From: Streptomyces sp. ISL-87
Lineage (GTDB): Bacteria; Actinomycetota; Actinomycetes; Streptomycetales; Streptomycetaceae
NCBI RefSeq assembly: GCF_018614095.1
Contig: NZ_JAGGOY010000037.1
Span: 1 to 58,693, forward strand
Direction: 5' to 3'
DNA: 58,693 bases
Part shown: positions 8,753-17,432 of the stretch, in pieces
Layout of the letters: the number at the start of each line of letters is the position of its first letter
Numbering within the stretch: position 1 is the first letter of the stretch
Position numbers and translations under genes: made by a program
The notes under the pieces: model-generated
The model's input: the letters and a program-made list of their open reading frames with translations, nothing else
What the model was told of the DNA's origin: nothing
Databases searched by the model: none

Positions 8753-9514
8753 TTAGCTGACGCGCTCCTTGAGGAAGGCCTCCCAGGTGCGCCGGCCGAC
8801 GTCGTTGCCCTTGAGCACGAGGTTGTCGCCCGCGCGGTAGGCCTTGCCGGCCTTTCCGGGCATGCGCATCGGCATCAGCGGGCGCTTCTTGCCGCGGGCC
8901 TGCATGTAGTCGCGCAGCAGGTCGCCGAGCGGGTAGACCTTGGGTCCGGCCAGGTCGCGGACCTTGCCGGCCGGGGCGCCCAGGGTCAGCTCGACCAGGC
9001 GGGCCGCCACCTCGCGGGAGTCCACCGGCTGGAAGGTCAGGCCGCCCGGGACGGGGATGATCGGCATCTTGACCATCTTCTCGGCCATCATCAGCACGAT
9101 GTCGTGGAACTGGGCGGCGCGGAGCATCGTCCACGGGATGCCCGACTGGGTGACGGCGTTCTCGGCGTCGAGCTGGGTCTTGAACCAGCCCAGCGGCATG
9201 GTGTCCGCGCCGATGACCGAGATGTACACGATGTGCTTGACGTCCGCGCGCTTCGCGGCCGCCACCAGGTTGCCCGTCACCTTGTCGTCGCCCTTGGTGC
9301 CGCCCGCCAGGTGCAGGACGGTCTCGACGCCGACGAGCGCCTCGTCGATGCCCTCGCCCTTCATCAGGTCGACGGCGACGTACTCGATACCCTCGGTCGC
9401 CGGACGCGTGCTCCGGCTCAGAACCCGTACGTTGTGGCCGGCCGCCCGCAGCAGGGGGACGACGTGCGCCCCCAGCTTGCCCGTGCCACCGGTGACCAGG
9501 ATGGGTGAGGTCAT
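8753..9514 (-). CDS. NmrA/SDR-family NAD(P)-binding reductase
   Basis: A 253-aa atypical short-chain dehydrogenase of the NmrA/SDR_a5 type. The nucleotide-binding motif GGTGKLGAHV is at residues 8-17; VLHLAGGTKGDDKV and HIVYISVIGAD follow; the catalytic Tyr-x3-Lys of classical SDRs is not apparent. Such proteins in aromatic polyketide clusters reduce quinones or ketones during tailoring. It lies 65 bp downstream of an FAD monooxygenase in the same direction, so the two probably share a transcript. Substrate unknown. Confidence 0.75.
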   Translation of the reverse strand: MTSPILVTGGTGKLGAHVVPLLRAAGHNVRVLSRSTRPATEGIEYVAVDLMKGEGIDEALVGVETVLHLAGGTKGDDKVTGNLVAAAKRADVKHIVYISVIGADTMPLGWFKTQLDAENAVTQSGIPWTMLRAAQFHDIVLMMAEKMVKMPIIPVPGGLTFQPVDSREVAARLVELTLGAPAGKVRDLAGPKVYPLGDLLRDYMQARGKKRPLMPMRMPGKAGKAYRAGDNLVLKGNDVGRRTWEAFLKERVS

Positions 9515-9579
9515 CGCTCCCTTGTCTCCTTCTCCATTGTTCGTTGGTGTTCTACGTGGGGTGAAATCACGGTGTTCGC

Positions 9580-11073
9580 CTAGGCGTTGACGGTGACCCG
9601 GGCGGAGCCGAACCAGCGCTCCAGTGCCGCGGGCAGGTCTCCGCCGTTGGGCGCGACCCAGGCGATGTAGCCGTCGGGCCGGACCAGTACGACCGCCGGG
9701 CCGGTGTGCGGGTGGCCGCCGTCCTCCTCCGGGACCCAGTTGCCGTAGACGATGTCGATACGGTCCGACCAGTCGGCGGCGATGGAGGCCGCCTTGCCGC
9801 AGGTGCCGGCGGAGATGAGCAGTCCGCGCCCGGAGTGGAGCAGCTCGGCGACGCGCTTGCGGGTGCCGTCGGGCAGTTCCAGTACGTGGTCGGGCGACAG
9901 GCGCAGGCCCAGCTCCGGGTGTTCGCCGGGGCCCATGTCGTAGCGGACGGTCAGCCCGCTGACCATCCCGGCGAAGTGGCCGGCGCCGTCCTTGCCGGCC
10001 ACCAGCTCGCGGATGACCTCGCGCAGCGGGTCCATCTCCTCCCCGCTGAGGTACAGCATCGAGGCGGCGTGGGTGTTGCGCAGCAGCTGCTGTCCGAGGG
10101 GGTGGCGCTCGGCCTGGTAGGTGTCGAGCAGGCCTTCGGGGGCCGTGCCGGTGACCACCGCGGCCAGCTTCCAGCCGAGGTTGACCGCGTCCTGGATGCC
10201 GGTGCTGAGGCCCCAGCCCGCGAGCGGCGGGGTCTCGTGCGCGGCGTCGCCGGCGAGGAGGACCCGGCCGCGGCGGTACTCGACGGCCAGTCCGGCGCCG
10301 TTGCTGAAGGCGGCCATCCAGCGCGCCTCGCCGTGGTGGATGGACTCGCCCGTCATCCGCTGCCACGCGTCGGCGACATCGGTGAACGTGAGGGTGGCGG
10401 AGTCCGGGTGGGCCGGCAGGCTCTTGTCGTGGATGAGTACGCGGTAGTAGCCGTCTCCCAGGCTGACCGACAGGATCATGTTGCCGCCCGGCACGTGTGC
10501 GCCGGTGGGCCGCTGGGGCAGCTCGACGCCGGTGACGTCGGCCATGTACATCCCGCGCGTGGACTCCCAGCCGGGGGCTTCGATGCCGGCCAGCGAGCGG
10601 ATGGTGCTCTGTCCGCCGTCGCAGCCGACGAGGTACGCGGCGGTGTCCTCGTGGCGGCCGTCCGGGCCGTCGAAGACGACGGTGACGCCGTCGGCGCCCT
10701 CGCTGAACCCGACCGCCTCGTATCCGCGCAGGATCGGCACGCCGAGCTCGGTCAGCCAGCCCGTCAGCATCTCCTCGGTCCGCGCCTGCGGCAGTCCGAG
10801 CACGCCGTGGTGGTCGTCGTCCAGGATGTCGAGGTCGATGCCCACGCCGCCGAAGTGGCCGCGCTGGCCGCGCCGGAGCTGGCCGAGGCGGGTGAGGAGT
10901 CCGCGCTGGTCGAATACCTCGCCCACGCGCTTGGTGAAGCCGAGGGCGCGCGATTCGCCCGACGGCGCAGGAAGTTTGTCGTAGACGACGGCGTCGGCGC
11001 CGCCGAGCTTGAGTTCACCCGCAAGCATCAATCCGACCGGACCGGCACCGACAACAATTACGCGAGTTTTCAC
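9580..11073 (-). CDS. FAD-dependent aromatic polyketide monooxygenase 1
   Basis: A 497-aa group A flavoprotein monooxygenase (PHBH fold). GAGPVGLMLAGEL at 9-21 binds the ADP of FAD, CDGGQSTIR near 150 carries the DG motif, and GDAAH at 275-279 contacts the FAD phosphates; a thioredoxin-like C-terminal domain ends in ALERWFGSARVTVNA. The family (PgaE, JadH, AlpG/K relatives) hydroxylates angucycline carbons with NAD(P)H. GDAAH is followed by PLAGWGLSTGIQDA where most paralogues here have P(I/A)GGQG. GTG at 11073 has GGAGAG upstream. One of six such enzymes in the window. Confidence 0.88.
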   Translation of the reverse strand: MKTRVIVVGAGPVGLMLAGELKLGGADAVVYDKLPAPSGESRALGFTKRVGEVFDQRGLLTRLGQLRRGQRGHFGGVGIDLDILDDDHHGVLGLPQARTEEMLTGWLTELGVPILRGYEAVGFSEGADGVTVVFDGPDGRHEDTAAYLVGCDGGQSTIRSLAGIEAPGWESTRGMYMADVTGVELPQRPTGAHVPGGNMILSVSLGDGYYRVLIHDKSLPAHPDSATLTFTDVADAWQRMTGESIHHGEARWMAAFSNGAGLAVEYRRGRVLLAGDAAHETPPLAGWGLSTGIQDAVNLGWKLAAVVTGTAPEGLLDTYQAERHPLGQQLLRNTHAASMLYLSGEEMDPLREVIRELVAGKDGAGHFAGMVSGLTVRYDMGPGEHPELGLRLSPDHVLELPDGTRKRVAELLHSGRGLLISAGTCGKAASIAADWSDRIDIVYGNWVPEEDGGHPHTGPAVVLVRPDGYIAWVAPNGGDLPAALERWFGSARVTVNA

Positions 11074-11282
11074 TTTCCGCTCTCCTGTGTGAAGACAAAA
11101 CTGCCTACGACATCGAGCGCCGATGTACCGTCATCATGCCACAGTACAACTTCTTTAATAGCCGATGTCAGCGGGCAGGAGGGTAAATTACGACCGATAC
11201 TCCACTGCTGCTCAAGTGGATTCCGAGGGATAATCGAGTCTGCTTTATCGGCTCTGATATCGGCCAATTGTTTTCGGCCCGG

Positions 11283-12458
11283 CTAGGCGTGGGCGACGGC
11301 GGTGACGGGGGCGTCCCAGTCGATGCGGTAGGTGAACTGCCAGTCCATGTTGACCGGCTTGAGGTCGCTTCCCCCGCGGGAGCCGGCCTTGCTGGCGTTG
11401 GTCCGGGTGGCGTTCTCGATGATCCGCTCGACGCGTGCCCGGCGCAGCTGCTCGTAGGCCGCGAACGCCTCCTCGTAGGGCAGGTCGCGCAGGCAGCGGG
11501 CCAGCTGTACGGAGCTCTCGATGGCCTGCGAGGCGCCCTGGCCGGAGCTCGGGGAGGCCGCGTGCACGGCATCGCCGACCAGCACCGTCCGGCCCCGGCT
11601 CCAGGTGGGCACGGTCGGCATGGTCTCCAGCGGGCCGGTGATCAGCAGGTCGGCCGGGTCGGTCCGGCGCAGCATGCCCCGGGCCGGGGAGTGCTCGTCG
11701 TCGGTGAACGCCTCACGCAGCACGGACAGCCACTCCTCGTTGCCCACCGCGCGGGCCTCGGCGAGCGTCATCGGCTCGGGGTGCGGCAGGTTCACGAACC
11801 AGCCGCCGGAGGAGTCGTCGTGCACCAGGTGGCCGAAGGAGGCGCGCCTGCCGTAGCTGACGTGCAGCTTGCCCTCGGTGGAGGCGAGGCCGGTGTCGCC
11901 GAGCTGGGCGGCGAAGCCGAGCAGGCCGGCGTACTGGGGCTGCGGCGCGGCCGGGTCGATGAGGCTGCGGACCGTGGAGCGGATGCCGTCGGTGCCGATC
12001 AGGATGTCGGCGTGGGCCGTCGTCCCGTCGTCAAAGTGCGCGGTGACGCCGTCGGCGGTCTCCTCGGCGCTGACCAGCCGCTTGTCGTGGAGGGTGCGGA
12101 TGCCCCGGCTGGTGGCCTCGTCGTACAGCGTCCGGTACAGGTCGCCGCGCCAGATGAACCGGGACGGGGGCAGCTCGGCCGGGAAGGAGAGCTCGCCGAG
12201 CACGGCGCCGTCCCCGCTGTGCAGGACGGTTCCGCGCATGGGGATGCCGACGCGGCGCACGACGTCGCCGACGTCGATCGCGTCGAGGGCGTTGACTCCG
12301 TTGGGGGCGAGGCTGAGGCCGCCGCCGATCCCGTCGGCCGTGGTGCGGTACGCCTCGTGGATGGTGGCCTCGATCCCGGCCTTGCGCAGGGCCATCGCGA
12401 TGATCGAGCCGGCGATGCCGCCGCCGATGACCAGGGCTGTGCGGGTCTGGGAGGTCAT
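11283..12458 (-). CDS. FAD-dependent monooxygenase 2 (shorter salicylate-hydroxylase type)
   Basis: A 391-aa group A monooxygenase of the shorter class lacking the C-terminal thioredoxin-like domain. GGGIAGSIIAMAL at 12-24, GTDGIRSTVR near 155 and GDAVHAASPSSGQGASQAIE near 285 are the three FAD motifs. It is closer to 6-hydroxynicotinate monooxygenase and zeaxanthin-epoxidase-like proteins than to its neighbours, so a different reaction (decarboxylative hydroxylation, epoxidation or Baeyer-Villiger type) is possible. It is divergent from the alpha/beta hydrolase and separated from monooxygenase 1 by 209 AT-richer bases with no gene. Confidence 0.85.
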   Translation of the reverse strand: MTSQTRTALVIGGGIAGSIIAMALRKAGIEATIHEAYRTTADGIGGGLSLAPNGVNALDAIDVGDVVRRVGIPMRGTVLHSGDGAVLGELSFPAELPPSRFIWRGDLYRTLYDEATSRGIRTLHDKRLVSAEETADGVTAHFDDGTTAHADILIGTDGIRSTVRSLIDPAAPQPQYAGLLGFAAQLGDTGLASTEGKLHVSYGRRASFGHLVHDDSSGGWFVNLPHPEPMTLAEARAVGNEEWLSVLREAFTDDEHSPARGMLRRTDPADLLITGPLETMPTVPTWSRGRTVLVGDAVHAASPSSGQGASQAIESSVQLARCLRDLPYEEAFAAYEQLRRARVERIIENATRTNASKAGSRGGSDLKPVNMDWQFTYRIDWDAPVTAVAHA

Positions 12459-12652
12459 AAATTCTGCCTTGTCGGTTGAGGACCAGCCGTCGGGGTTCGG
12501 TCCGGAACAGGTCAAGCCGACTCTGTCTCGACAAGCGAATTCGCCGAATCGGTTTCCGTGACCTGGCCATATCGAGATTTCCAGTGAGACTAGGCCAGCG
12601 TCCCCATGCCGACAACCTGTCAATCCGAACAGCGGCCGTGCGACAGCGGCTG

Positions 12653-12688
12653 TTGACACCCGGGGAAATGCCTGGGTACTTTCCCGGG
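12653..12688 (+). promoter_or_regulatory. promoter with embedded inverted repeat
   Basis: In the 298-bp gap between divergent genes, TTGACA (12653-12658) and TACTTT (12677-12682) are 18 bp apart, a good housekeeping promoter for the plus-strand hydrolase. The near-perfect inverted repeat CCCGGGGAAA / TTTCCCGGG (12659-12668 and 12680-12688) covers the spacer and the -10 box, so a bound repressor would block transcription. Confidence 0.5.
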
Positions 12689-12756
12689 CGGACATGGAAA
12701 GCTGGGGAGAATTGCCTCCGCCTTGTCATTCCACATCAATTCGACAGGAGAGTGTG

Positions 12757-13533
12757 ATGCACAAGGTCGTATCGCGGGACGGCACGACGATCGCCTACGA
12801 GAAGGCCGGCGAAGGCCCCCCGATCGTGCTGCTCGGCGGCGGGTTCCGCGACCACACGGCCTTCACCCCCATGTTCCCGGAGCTGACCTCGCACTTCACC
12901 GTCTACGCCTACGACCGGCGCGGGCGCGGCGACAGCGGGGACTCCCCCGCGTACGCGGTCGAGCGCGAGATCGAGGACCTGGCCGCGGTGATCGAGGCGA
13001 CCGGCGGCGACGCGGTGGTGTTCGGCGGGTCCAGCGGCGCGATCCTCGCGCTCGAAGCGGCCATGGCCGGTGTCCCCATGCGGAAGCTGGCGCTGCTGGA
13101 ACCGCCCTACCGGGTGGAGGGATTCCGCAAGCCGGAGGACGACTTCGCGCAGAAGCTCCAGGCGCTGCTGGACGAGGAGAAGCGCGGCGAGGCCGTCGTG
13201 TACTTCCTGGCCGAGCACGTGGGCTTCCCGCCCGAGTGGATCGCGGAGTGGCAGGCCAGCCCGATCTGGCCGGGCAACGAGGCGCTGGCGCACACCCTCC
13301 CGTACGACACGGCCGTGATGGGCGACGGGCGTATCCCGGTCGAGCGGCTGGCGAAGACGGAGGTGGAGACGCTGCTCATCAACAGCAACGCCACCAGCGA
13401 CTGGCTCCTGACGGCGACGGCGGCGACGGCGGCCGCGCTGCCGAACGGCCGCCGGCTGGAGCTGCCCGGGGTGTGGCACCGGGTGCTGCCGGAGGTGCTC
13501 GGCCCGGCCCTGATCGAGTTCGCCAACGGCTGA
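12757..13533 (+). CDS. alpha/beta hydrolase
   Basis: A 258-aa alpha/beta hydrolase. YDRRGRGDSGDSP near 52-64 is the strand 4/helix region, FGGSSG at 89-94 is the nucleophile elbow with Ser92, and the histidine is in GVWHRVLPE near 240. A serine nucleophile means ester, thioester, C-C or amide hydrolysis rather than the Asp-based epoxide hydrolysis of Alp1U-type kinamycin enzymes. ACAGGAGAG precedes the ATG. Its likely operator overlaps its promoter, suggesting product-induced expression. Confidence 0.85.
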   Translation: MHKVVSRDGTTIAYEKAGEGPPIVLLGGGFRDHTAFTPMFPELTSHFTVYAYDRRGRGDSGDSPAYAVEREIEDLAAVIEATGGDAVVFGGSSGAILALEAAMAGVPMRKLALLEPPYRVEGFRKPEDDFAQKLQALLDEEKRGEAVVYFLAEHVGFPPEWIAEWQASPIWPGNEALAHTLPYDTAVMGDGRIPVERLAKTEVETLLINSNATSDWLLTATAATAAALPNGRRLELPGVWHRVLPEVLGPALIEFANG

Positions 13534-13580
13534 GGTCAACGGCCGGCGGCAGCGGCCGGCAGCGAGGGCGTACTACGGCG

Positions 13581-13720
13581 AAGCCCCTTGCGGGGAGTGG
13601 CAGGTCGAGGCCTGCCACCTCCCGCAGGGGGCTTCCTGTGCTGTGCTGCGGGCCGAGCCCGGCACAGCACAGCCGGCCGGTGTTCAACCACGGCGGGTCC
13701 GCGGTTGGACACCGGCCGGC
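13581..13720. terminator. triple hairpin terminator between converging genes
   Basis: Three inverted repeats lie in series: a 24-bp arm hairpin (13581-13604 with 13611-13634, starting AAGCCCCTTGCGGGGAG), an imperfect one (13636-13671) around GGGCCGAGCCC, and an 18-bp arm (13672-13689 with 13703-13720, one mismatch). They separate the hydrolase (+) from the SDR operon (-). Confidence 0.85.
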
Positions 13721-13742
13721 CGGGTGGCCGCCGGGGGGACGG

Positions 13743-14471
13743 CTACCAGGGGACGGTGCCGTTCTCGTCGAGGGAGGTCCCGCTGGGGCCGTCGGGGCCG
13801 AGGGTGGCCAGGCGGACGGCGATGGCGGCGCCCTGCTCGACGCTCTGGTGGCCGCGGTGGTTGTTCATGTCGGTCGCGGTGAAACCGGGGTTGGCGGCGT
13901 TGACCTTGATGTTCGTCCCGTGGAGTTCCTTGGCGTACGCGAGGGTGACCGCGTTCAGGGCCGTCTTCGAGGACTGGTAGGTCACCATGTTGTACTGCCA
14001 GAACTCGCCGTCCGGGTCGGCGTTCAGGGCGAGCGAGCCCACGTTGCTGGACATGTTGACGATGCGGCCGGCCGGCGAGCGGCGCAGCAGCGGCAGCATC
14101 GCGTTGGTCACCGTCACGACGCCGAAGACATTGGTGTCGTAGACCTCCCGCAGCTGCTCGGCGGTCGCCTCGCTGGGCGGGCCGAAGAAGCTGCCGGTGA
14201 TGCCCGCGTTGTTGACGAGGACGTCGAGGCGGCCGTACCGCTGCTCGATCTCCCGGGCCGCGCCGGCGACGGAGGCGCTGTCGGTCACGTCGATCCGCAC
14301 CGCCTCGGCGGCCAGGCCGCTGGAGGAGAGGGCGTCGGCCGCCTCCTTGCCCCGCGTCTCGTCGCGGGCGCCGAGGAGGACCACGGCCCCCTGCTCGCCG
14401 AGCTGGCGGGCTATTTCGAGCCCGAGGCCCTTGTTGGCCCCGGTGATCAGGACGATCTTCTCGTCGGGCAT
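13743..14471 (-). CDS. short-chain dehydrogenase/reductase
   Basis: A 242-aa classical SDR. TGANKGLG at 10-17 is the cofactor glycine motif, NNAGITG near 87 follows, and the catalytic triad is Ser in IVNMSSNVG and Tyr/Lys in TYQSSKTALNA near 163. It likely reduces a ketone of the aromatic core or of a quinone intermediate. Its start is only 1 bp from the stop of the upstream FAD monooxygenase, so they are co-translated and may act in sequence. Confidence 0.88.
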   Translation of the reverse strand: MPDEKIVLITGANKGLGLEIARQLGEQGAVVLLGARDETRGKEAADALSSSGLAAEAVRIDVTDSASVAGAAREIEQRYGRLDVLVNNAGITGSFFGPPSEATAEQLREVYDTNVFGVVTVTNAMLPLLRRSPAGRIVNMSSNVGSLALNADPDGEFWQYNMVTYQSSKTALNAVTLAYAKELHGTNIKVNAANPGFTATDMNNHRGHQSVEQGAAIAVRLATLGPDGPSGTSLDENGTVPW

Positions 14472-14472
14472 G

Positions 14473-15990
14473 TCAGGCCTCCGTTCCGGGCGCGGCGGCC
14501 GCCGGCTCGCCGAACCAGCGGGTGAGGGATTCGGCGAGGCCCTGCGGCCCCGCTCCGGCGCCGCCGCCGGTCCAGGCCACGTATCCGTCCGGGCGGACCA
14601 GGATCGCGTCGGCGCCGTCGAACGGGTCGTCCGCGCGGGCCTCGTGCGGGCGGGCGCCGACCGTGTCGACGCGGTCGGCCCACGGGGCGGCGGCGGCGCG
14701 CAGAGCGGCGTCGCCGGTGAGGTCGAGGAGGACGCCGCGGGCCTGGTGCAGGAGCTCGAACGCGGTGGTCTTGGATTCGTCAAAGAGGCCGATGAGCTCG
14801 CGGTCCGGCAGGCGCCGGCCCAGCAGCGGGTGGTCCCCGGGCCCGACCTCGTAGACGATGTCCAGGCCGGTGACCATGCCGATGAGGTGCCTGCGGACGT
14901 CCTCGGAGGCGGTGAGCTCGGCGAAGAGCTCGCGCATGGGCTGCATTTCCTCGCCGCTGATGTACAGGGCGCGCTGGGTGAGGGTGTTGATCAGCACGCG
15001 GGCGCCGACCGGGTGCCGCTCGCTGTGGTAGCTGTCGAGCAGACCCGCCGGGGCGTGGCCGTGGATCTCGGCGGCCAGCTTCCAGCCGAGGTTCACGGCG
15101 TCCTGCACGCCGGCGCTCATGCCCTGGCCGCCGATGGGCAGGTGGATGTGCGCCGCGTCGCCGGCGAGGAGGACCCGGCCGCGCCGGTACTCGCTCGCCT
15201 GGCGGCTCGCGTCGGTGAACCGGCCGATCCACCGGGGCGTCCCGCCGCGGATGTTCTCGCCGGTGAGGCGCTCCCAGGCGTCGGCGACCTCGGTGAAGCT
15301 GGGCATCTCGTCGCCCTCGCGGGGGACGGCGCCCTTCTCGTAGTACGTGACGCGGAAGATGTCCGGGCCCTGCTGGAAGGCGAGGACCATGCCGCCCGGC
15401 ACGCGCTCGCCGTTGGGGCGGGGGCGCACCTGGACGCCGACGACCTCGGCGAAGCACATCTCGATCCGCGCGTCGTGGCCGGGGAAGCCGATGCCCGACT
15501 TCTTGCGGACGGTGCTGCGGCCGCCGTCGCAGCCAACCAGGTACTTGGCTCGCAGCCGGACCGGCCCGTCGGGTGCGAGTACGTCGGCCTCGACGCCGTC
15601 GTCGTCGGCCTCGAACTCCGAGAGCTCCCAGCCGCGGCGGATGTCGACGCCGAGCTCTTCGGCCCAGTCGTTGAGGACGGCCACGGTCAGGGACTGGGGG
15701 ACGCCCTTGGCGCCGTAGGAGCCTCCCTCGACCTCGCGGTAGTCGAGGGGGACGCCGCCGAAGTGCCCGATGGGGATGGTGTCGAAGCCGCCGAAGCGCG
15801 GCAGCAGTCCGCGCTGGTCGAACGTCTCGATCGTGCGCGCCGTGAAGCCCAGGGCGCGGGACTGGTCCGTCGGCTCGGTCGAGCGTTCCAGGACGATGCA
15901 GTCCACCCCGGCCAGGCGCAGCTCACCGGCCAGCATGAGCCCGACGGGGCCGGCCCCAACGATGATCACGTCGGTATCGGTGTTGCCCAT
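14473..15990 (-). CDS. FAD-dependent aromatic polyketide monooxygenase 3
   Basis: A 505-aa PHBH-fold hydroxylase. GAGPVGLMLAGEL begins at residue 12, QSRALGFTARTIE near 46 is the angucycline-hydroxylase signature, CDGGRSTVRK near 160 carries the DG motif, and GDAAHIHLPIGGQGMSAGVQ near 290 is the second FAD motif. The thioredoxin-like C-terminus ends in LTRWFGEP. Close in pattern to PgaE-type C-12/C-12b hydroxylases and to monooxygenases 4 and 6 here. Immediately followed by an SDR, a combination resembling PgaE/PgaM partnerships. Confidence 0.88.
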   Translation of the reverse strand: MGNTDTDVIIVGAGPVGLMLAGELRLAGVDCIVLERSTEPTDQSRALGFTARTIETFDQRGLLPRFGGFDTIPIGHFGGVPLDYREVEGGSYGAKGVPQSLTVAVLNDWAEELGVDIRRGWELSEFEADDDGVEADVLAPDGPVRLRAKYLVGCDGGRSTVRKKSGIGFPGHDARIEMCFAEVVGVQVRPRPNGERVPGGMVLAFQQGPDIFRVTYYEKGAVPREGDEMPSFTEVADAWERLTGENIRGGTPRWIGRFTDASRQASEYRRGRVLLAGDAAHIHLPIGGQGMSAGVQDAVNLGWKLAAEIHGHAPAGLLDSYHSERHPVGARVLINTLTQRALYISGEEMQPMRELFAELTASEDVRRHLIGMVTGLDIVYEVGPGDHPLLGRRLPDRELIGLFDESKTTAFELLHQARGVLLDLTGDAALRAAAAPWADRVDTVGARPHEARADDPFDGADAILVRPDGYVAWTGGGAGAGPQGLAESLTRWFGEPAAAAPGTEA

Positions 15991-16007
15991 TTTCTTGTCC
16001 CCTAATG

Positions 16008-17432
16008 TCAACGGTGAGTGTGGGCCAGCGCCCGGTCGACCAGCGGCCCGGCCACGCCCGTGTAGCCGGCCGGGTCGAGCAGCGCGGCCAGCTCGTGTCG
16101 GGTGAACACGGCGTGCAGCTGCGGCAGTTCGGCCAGTACGTCGGCCAGCGGGCGGGAGGTCTCGGCGGCCCGCAGCGAGGCCCCCGTCAGCAGTTCCTTG
16201 GCGGCCGCCTTGCCCAGGCGGGGCGCCAGGACCGCCGAGACGCGCTCGGAGACGATCTGGCCGCCGGTCGCGTCGAGGTTGGCGCGCATCCGCCCGGCGT
16301 GGACGGTGAGCCCCTGGACCAGTTCGACGGCGGTGTGCGCGGCGCCGCCCGCGAGGCGCAGGCACTCGCGCAGCGGCTGCCATTCGGCGTGCCACACGCC
16401 GGCCGAGCGTTCGTCCTCGGCGGGCAGGCACTGCACCAGGACCGAGGCCAGCGCGGGGACCTGGAGCGCGGCGGAGCGGATCAGCGTCGCGAGGACGGGG
16501 TTGCGCTTGTGCGGCATCGCCGACGACGCGCCCCGGCCCGCCACCGCGGGCTCGGCCACTTCGCCGATCTCGGTGCGCGTCATGACCAGCACATCGGCGG
16601 CGATCTTGCCGAGGGCGCCGGTGGTGTGGGCGAGCGCCGCGCCCAGGTCGGCGACCGGGGTGCGCAGTGCGTGCCAGGGCAGGACGGGGGCGGCCAGGCC
16701 CGTCTCGTCCGCGAAGGCGGTGACGAGGCCGTCGAGCACGGCCGCCGGGTCGGCGCCCTGTTCGGCGTACTGGAGGTATCCCGCGAGGGTTCCGGCGGCG
16801 CCGCCCAGTGACACGGGGAGCCCGCCGTCCGTGATCCGTTCCAGGCGCTCGGCCGATTCCAGGAGCAGCTGCCGCCAGCCCGCCGCCTTGAGCCCGAAGG
16901 TGGTGGGTACGGCGTGCAGTGCGAGCGTTCGGCCCGCCATCACCGTGTCCCGGTGCGCGGCGGCGAGCCCGGCCAGGGCGTCGGCCGAGGTGCGCAGGTC
17001 CGCGATGATCAGGCGCAGCGACCGGGCGGCCACCAGCATGGCGCCGGTGTCGAAGACGTCCTGGCTGGTGGAGCCGCGGTGGACGTACTCGGCGGCCTCG
17101 GGGGAGCGTTCGGCCACCACCGCCGTCAGGGCCTTGACCAGGCCCACGACCGGGTTCGCCGTCTCCCGCGCGGCCAGCGCCAGTTCCCGTACGTCCAGGT
17201 GCTCGGCGCGCGCCGCGGCGGTGATCACCGCGGCGGCCGGGGCGGGGACGGTGCCGCACCGCGCCTGGGCGCGGGCGAGGGCCGCCTCCGCGTCGAGCAT
17301 CGCCTGCAGCCAGGCGGTGTCGCCCACCGCGGCCTCGACGGGGGTGCCCGCCCGGACCGGGGAGAGCAGCCCCGTGTCCAGGTGGGCGGCGAGGGTCCCG
17401 GTCGCGGGCGACCGGTCGTGCGTCGTCGTCAC
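16008..17432 (-). CDS. creD: nitrosuccinate lyase, CreD-like
   Basis: A 474-aa fumarase/aspartase-superfamily lyase of the CMLE-like branch. GRTLALHAVPTTFGLKAAGW near 155 and the signature GASSAMPHKRNPV near 302-314 hold the catalytic serine loop. In cremeomycin and related pathways CreD splits nitrosuccinate into fumarate and nitrous acid. The assignment rests on this fold plus its neighbour, a CreE-like N-oxygenase whose stop overlaps the GTG start at 17432 (GTGA). Without that context it would read as 3-carboxymuconate cycloisomerase-like. Confidence 0.8.
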   Translation of the reverse strand: MTTTHDRSPATGTLAAHLDTGLLSPVRAGTPVEAAVGDTAWLQAMLDAEAALARAQARCGTVPAPAAAVITAAARAEHLDVRELALAARETANPVVGLVKALTAVVAERSPEAAEYVHRGSTSQDVFDTGAMLVAARSLRLIIADLRTSADALAGLAAAHRDTVMAGRTLALHAVPTTFGLKAAGWRQLLLESAERLERITDGGLPVSLGGAAGTLAGYLQYAEQGADPAAVLDGLVTAFADETGLAAPVLPWHALRTPVADLGAALAHTTGALGKIAADVLVMTRTEIGEVAEPAVAGRGASSAMPHKRNPVLATLIRSAALQVPALASVLVQCLPAEDERSAGVWHAEWQPLRECLRLAGGAAHTAVELVQGLTVHAGRMRANLDATGGQIVSERVSAVLAPRLGKAAAKELLTGASLRAAETSRPLADVLAELPQLHAVFTRHELAALLDPAGYTGVAGPLVDRALAHTHR

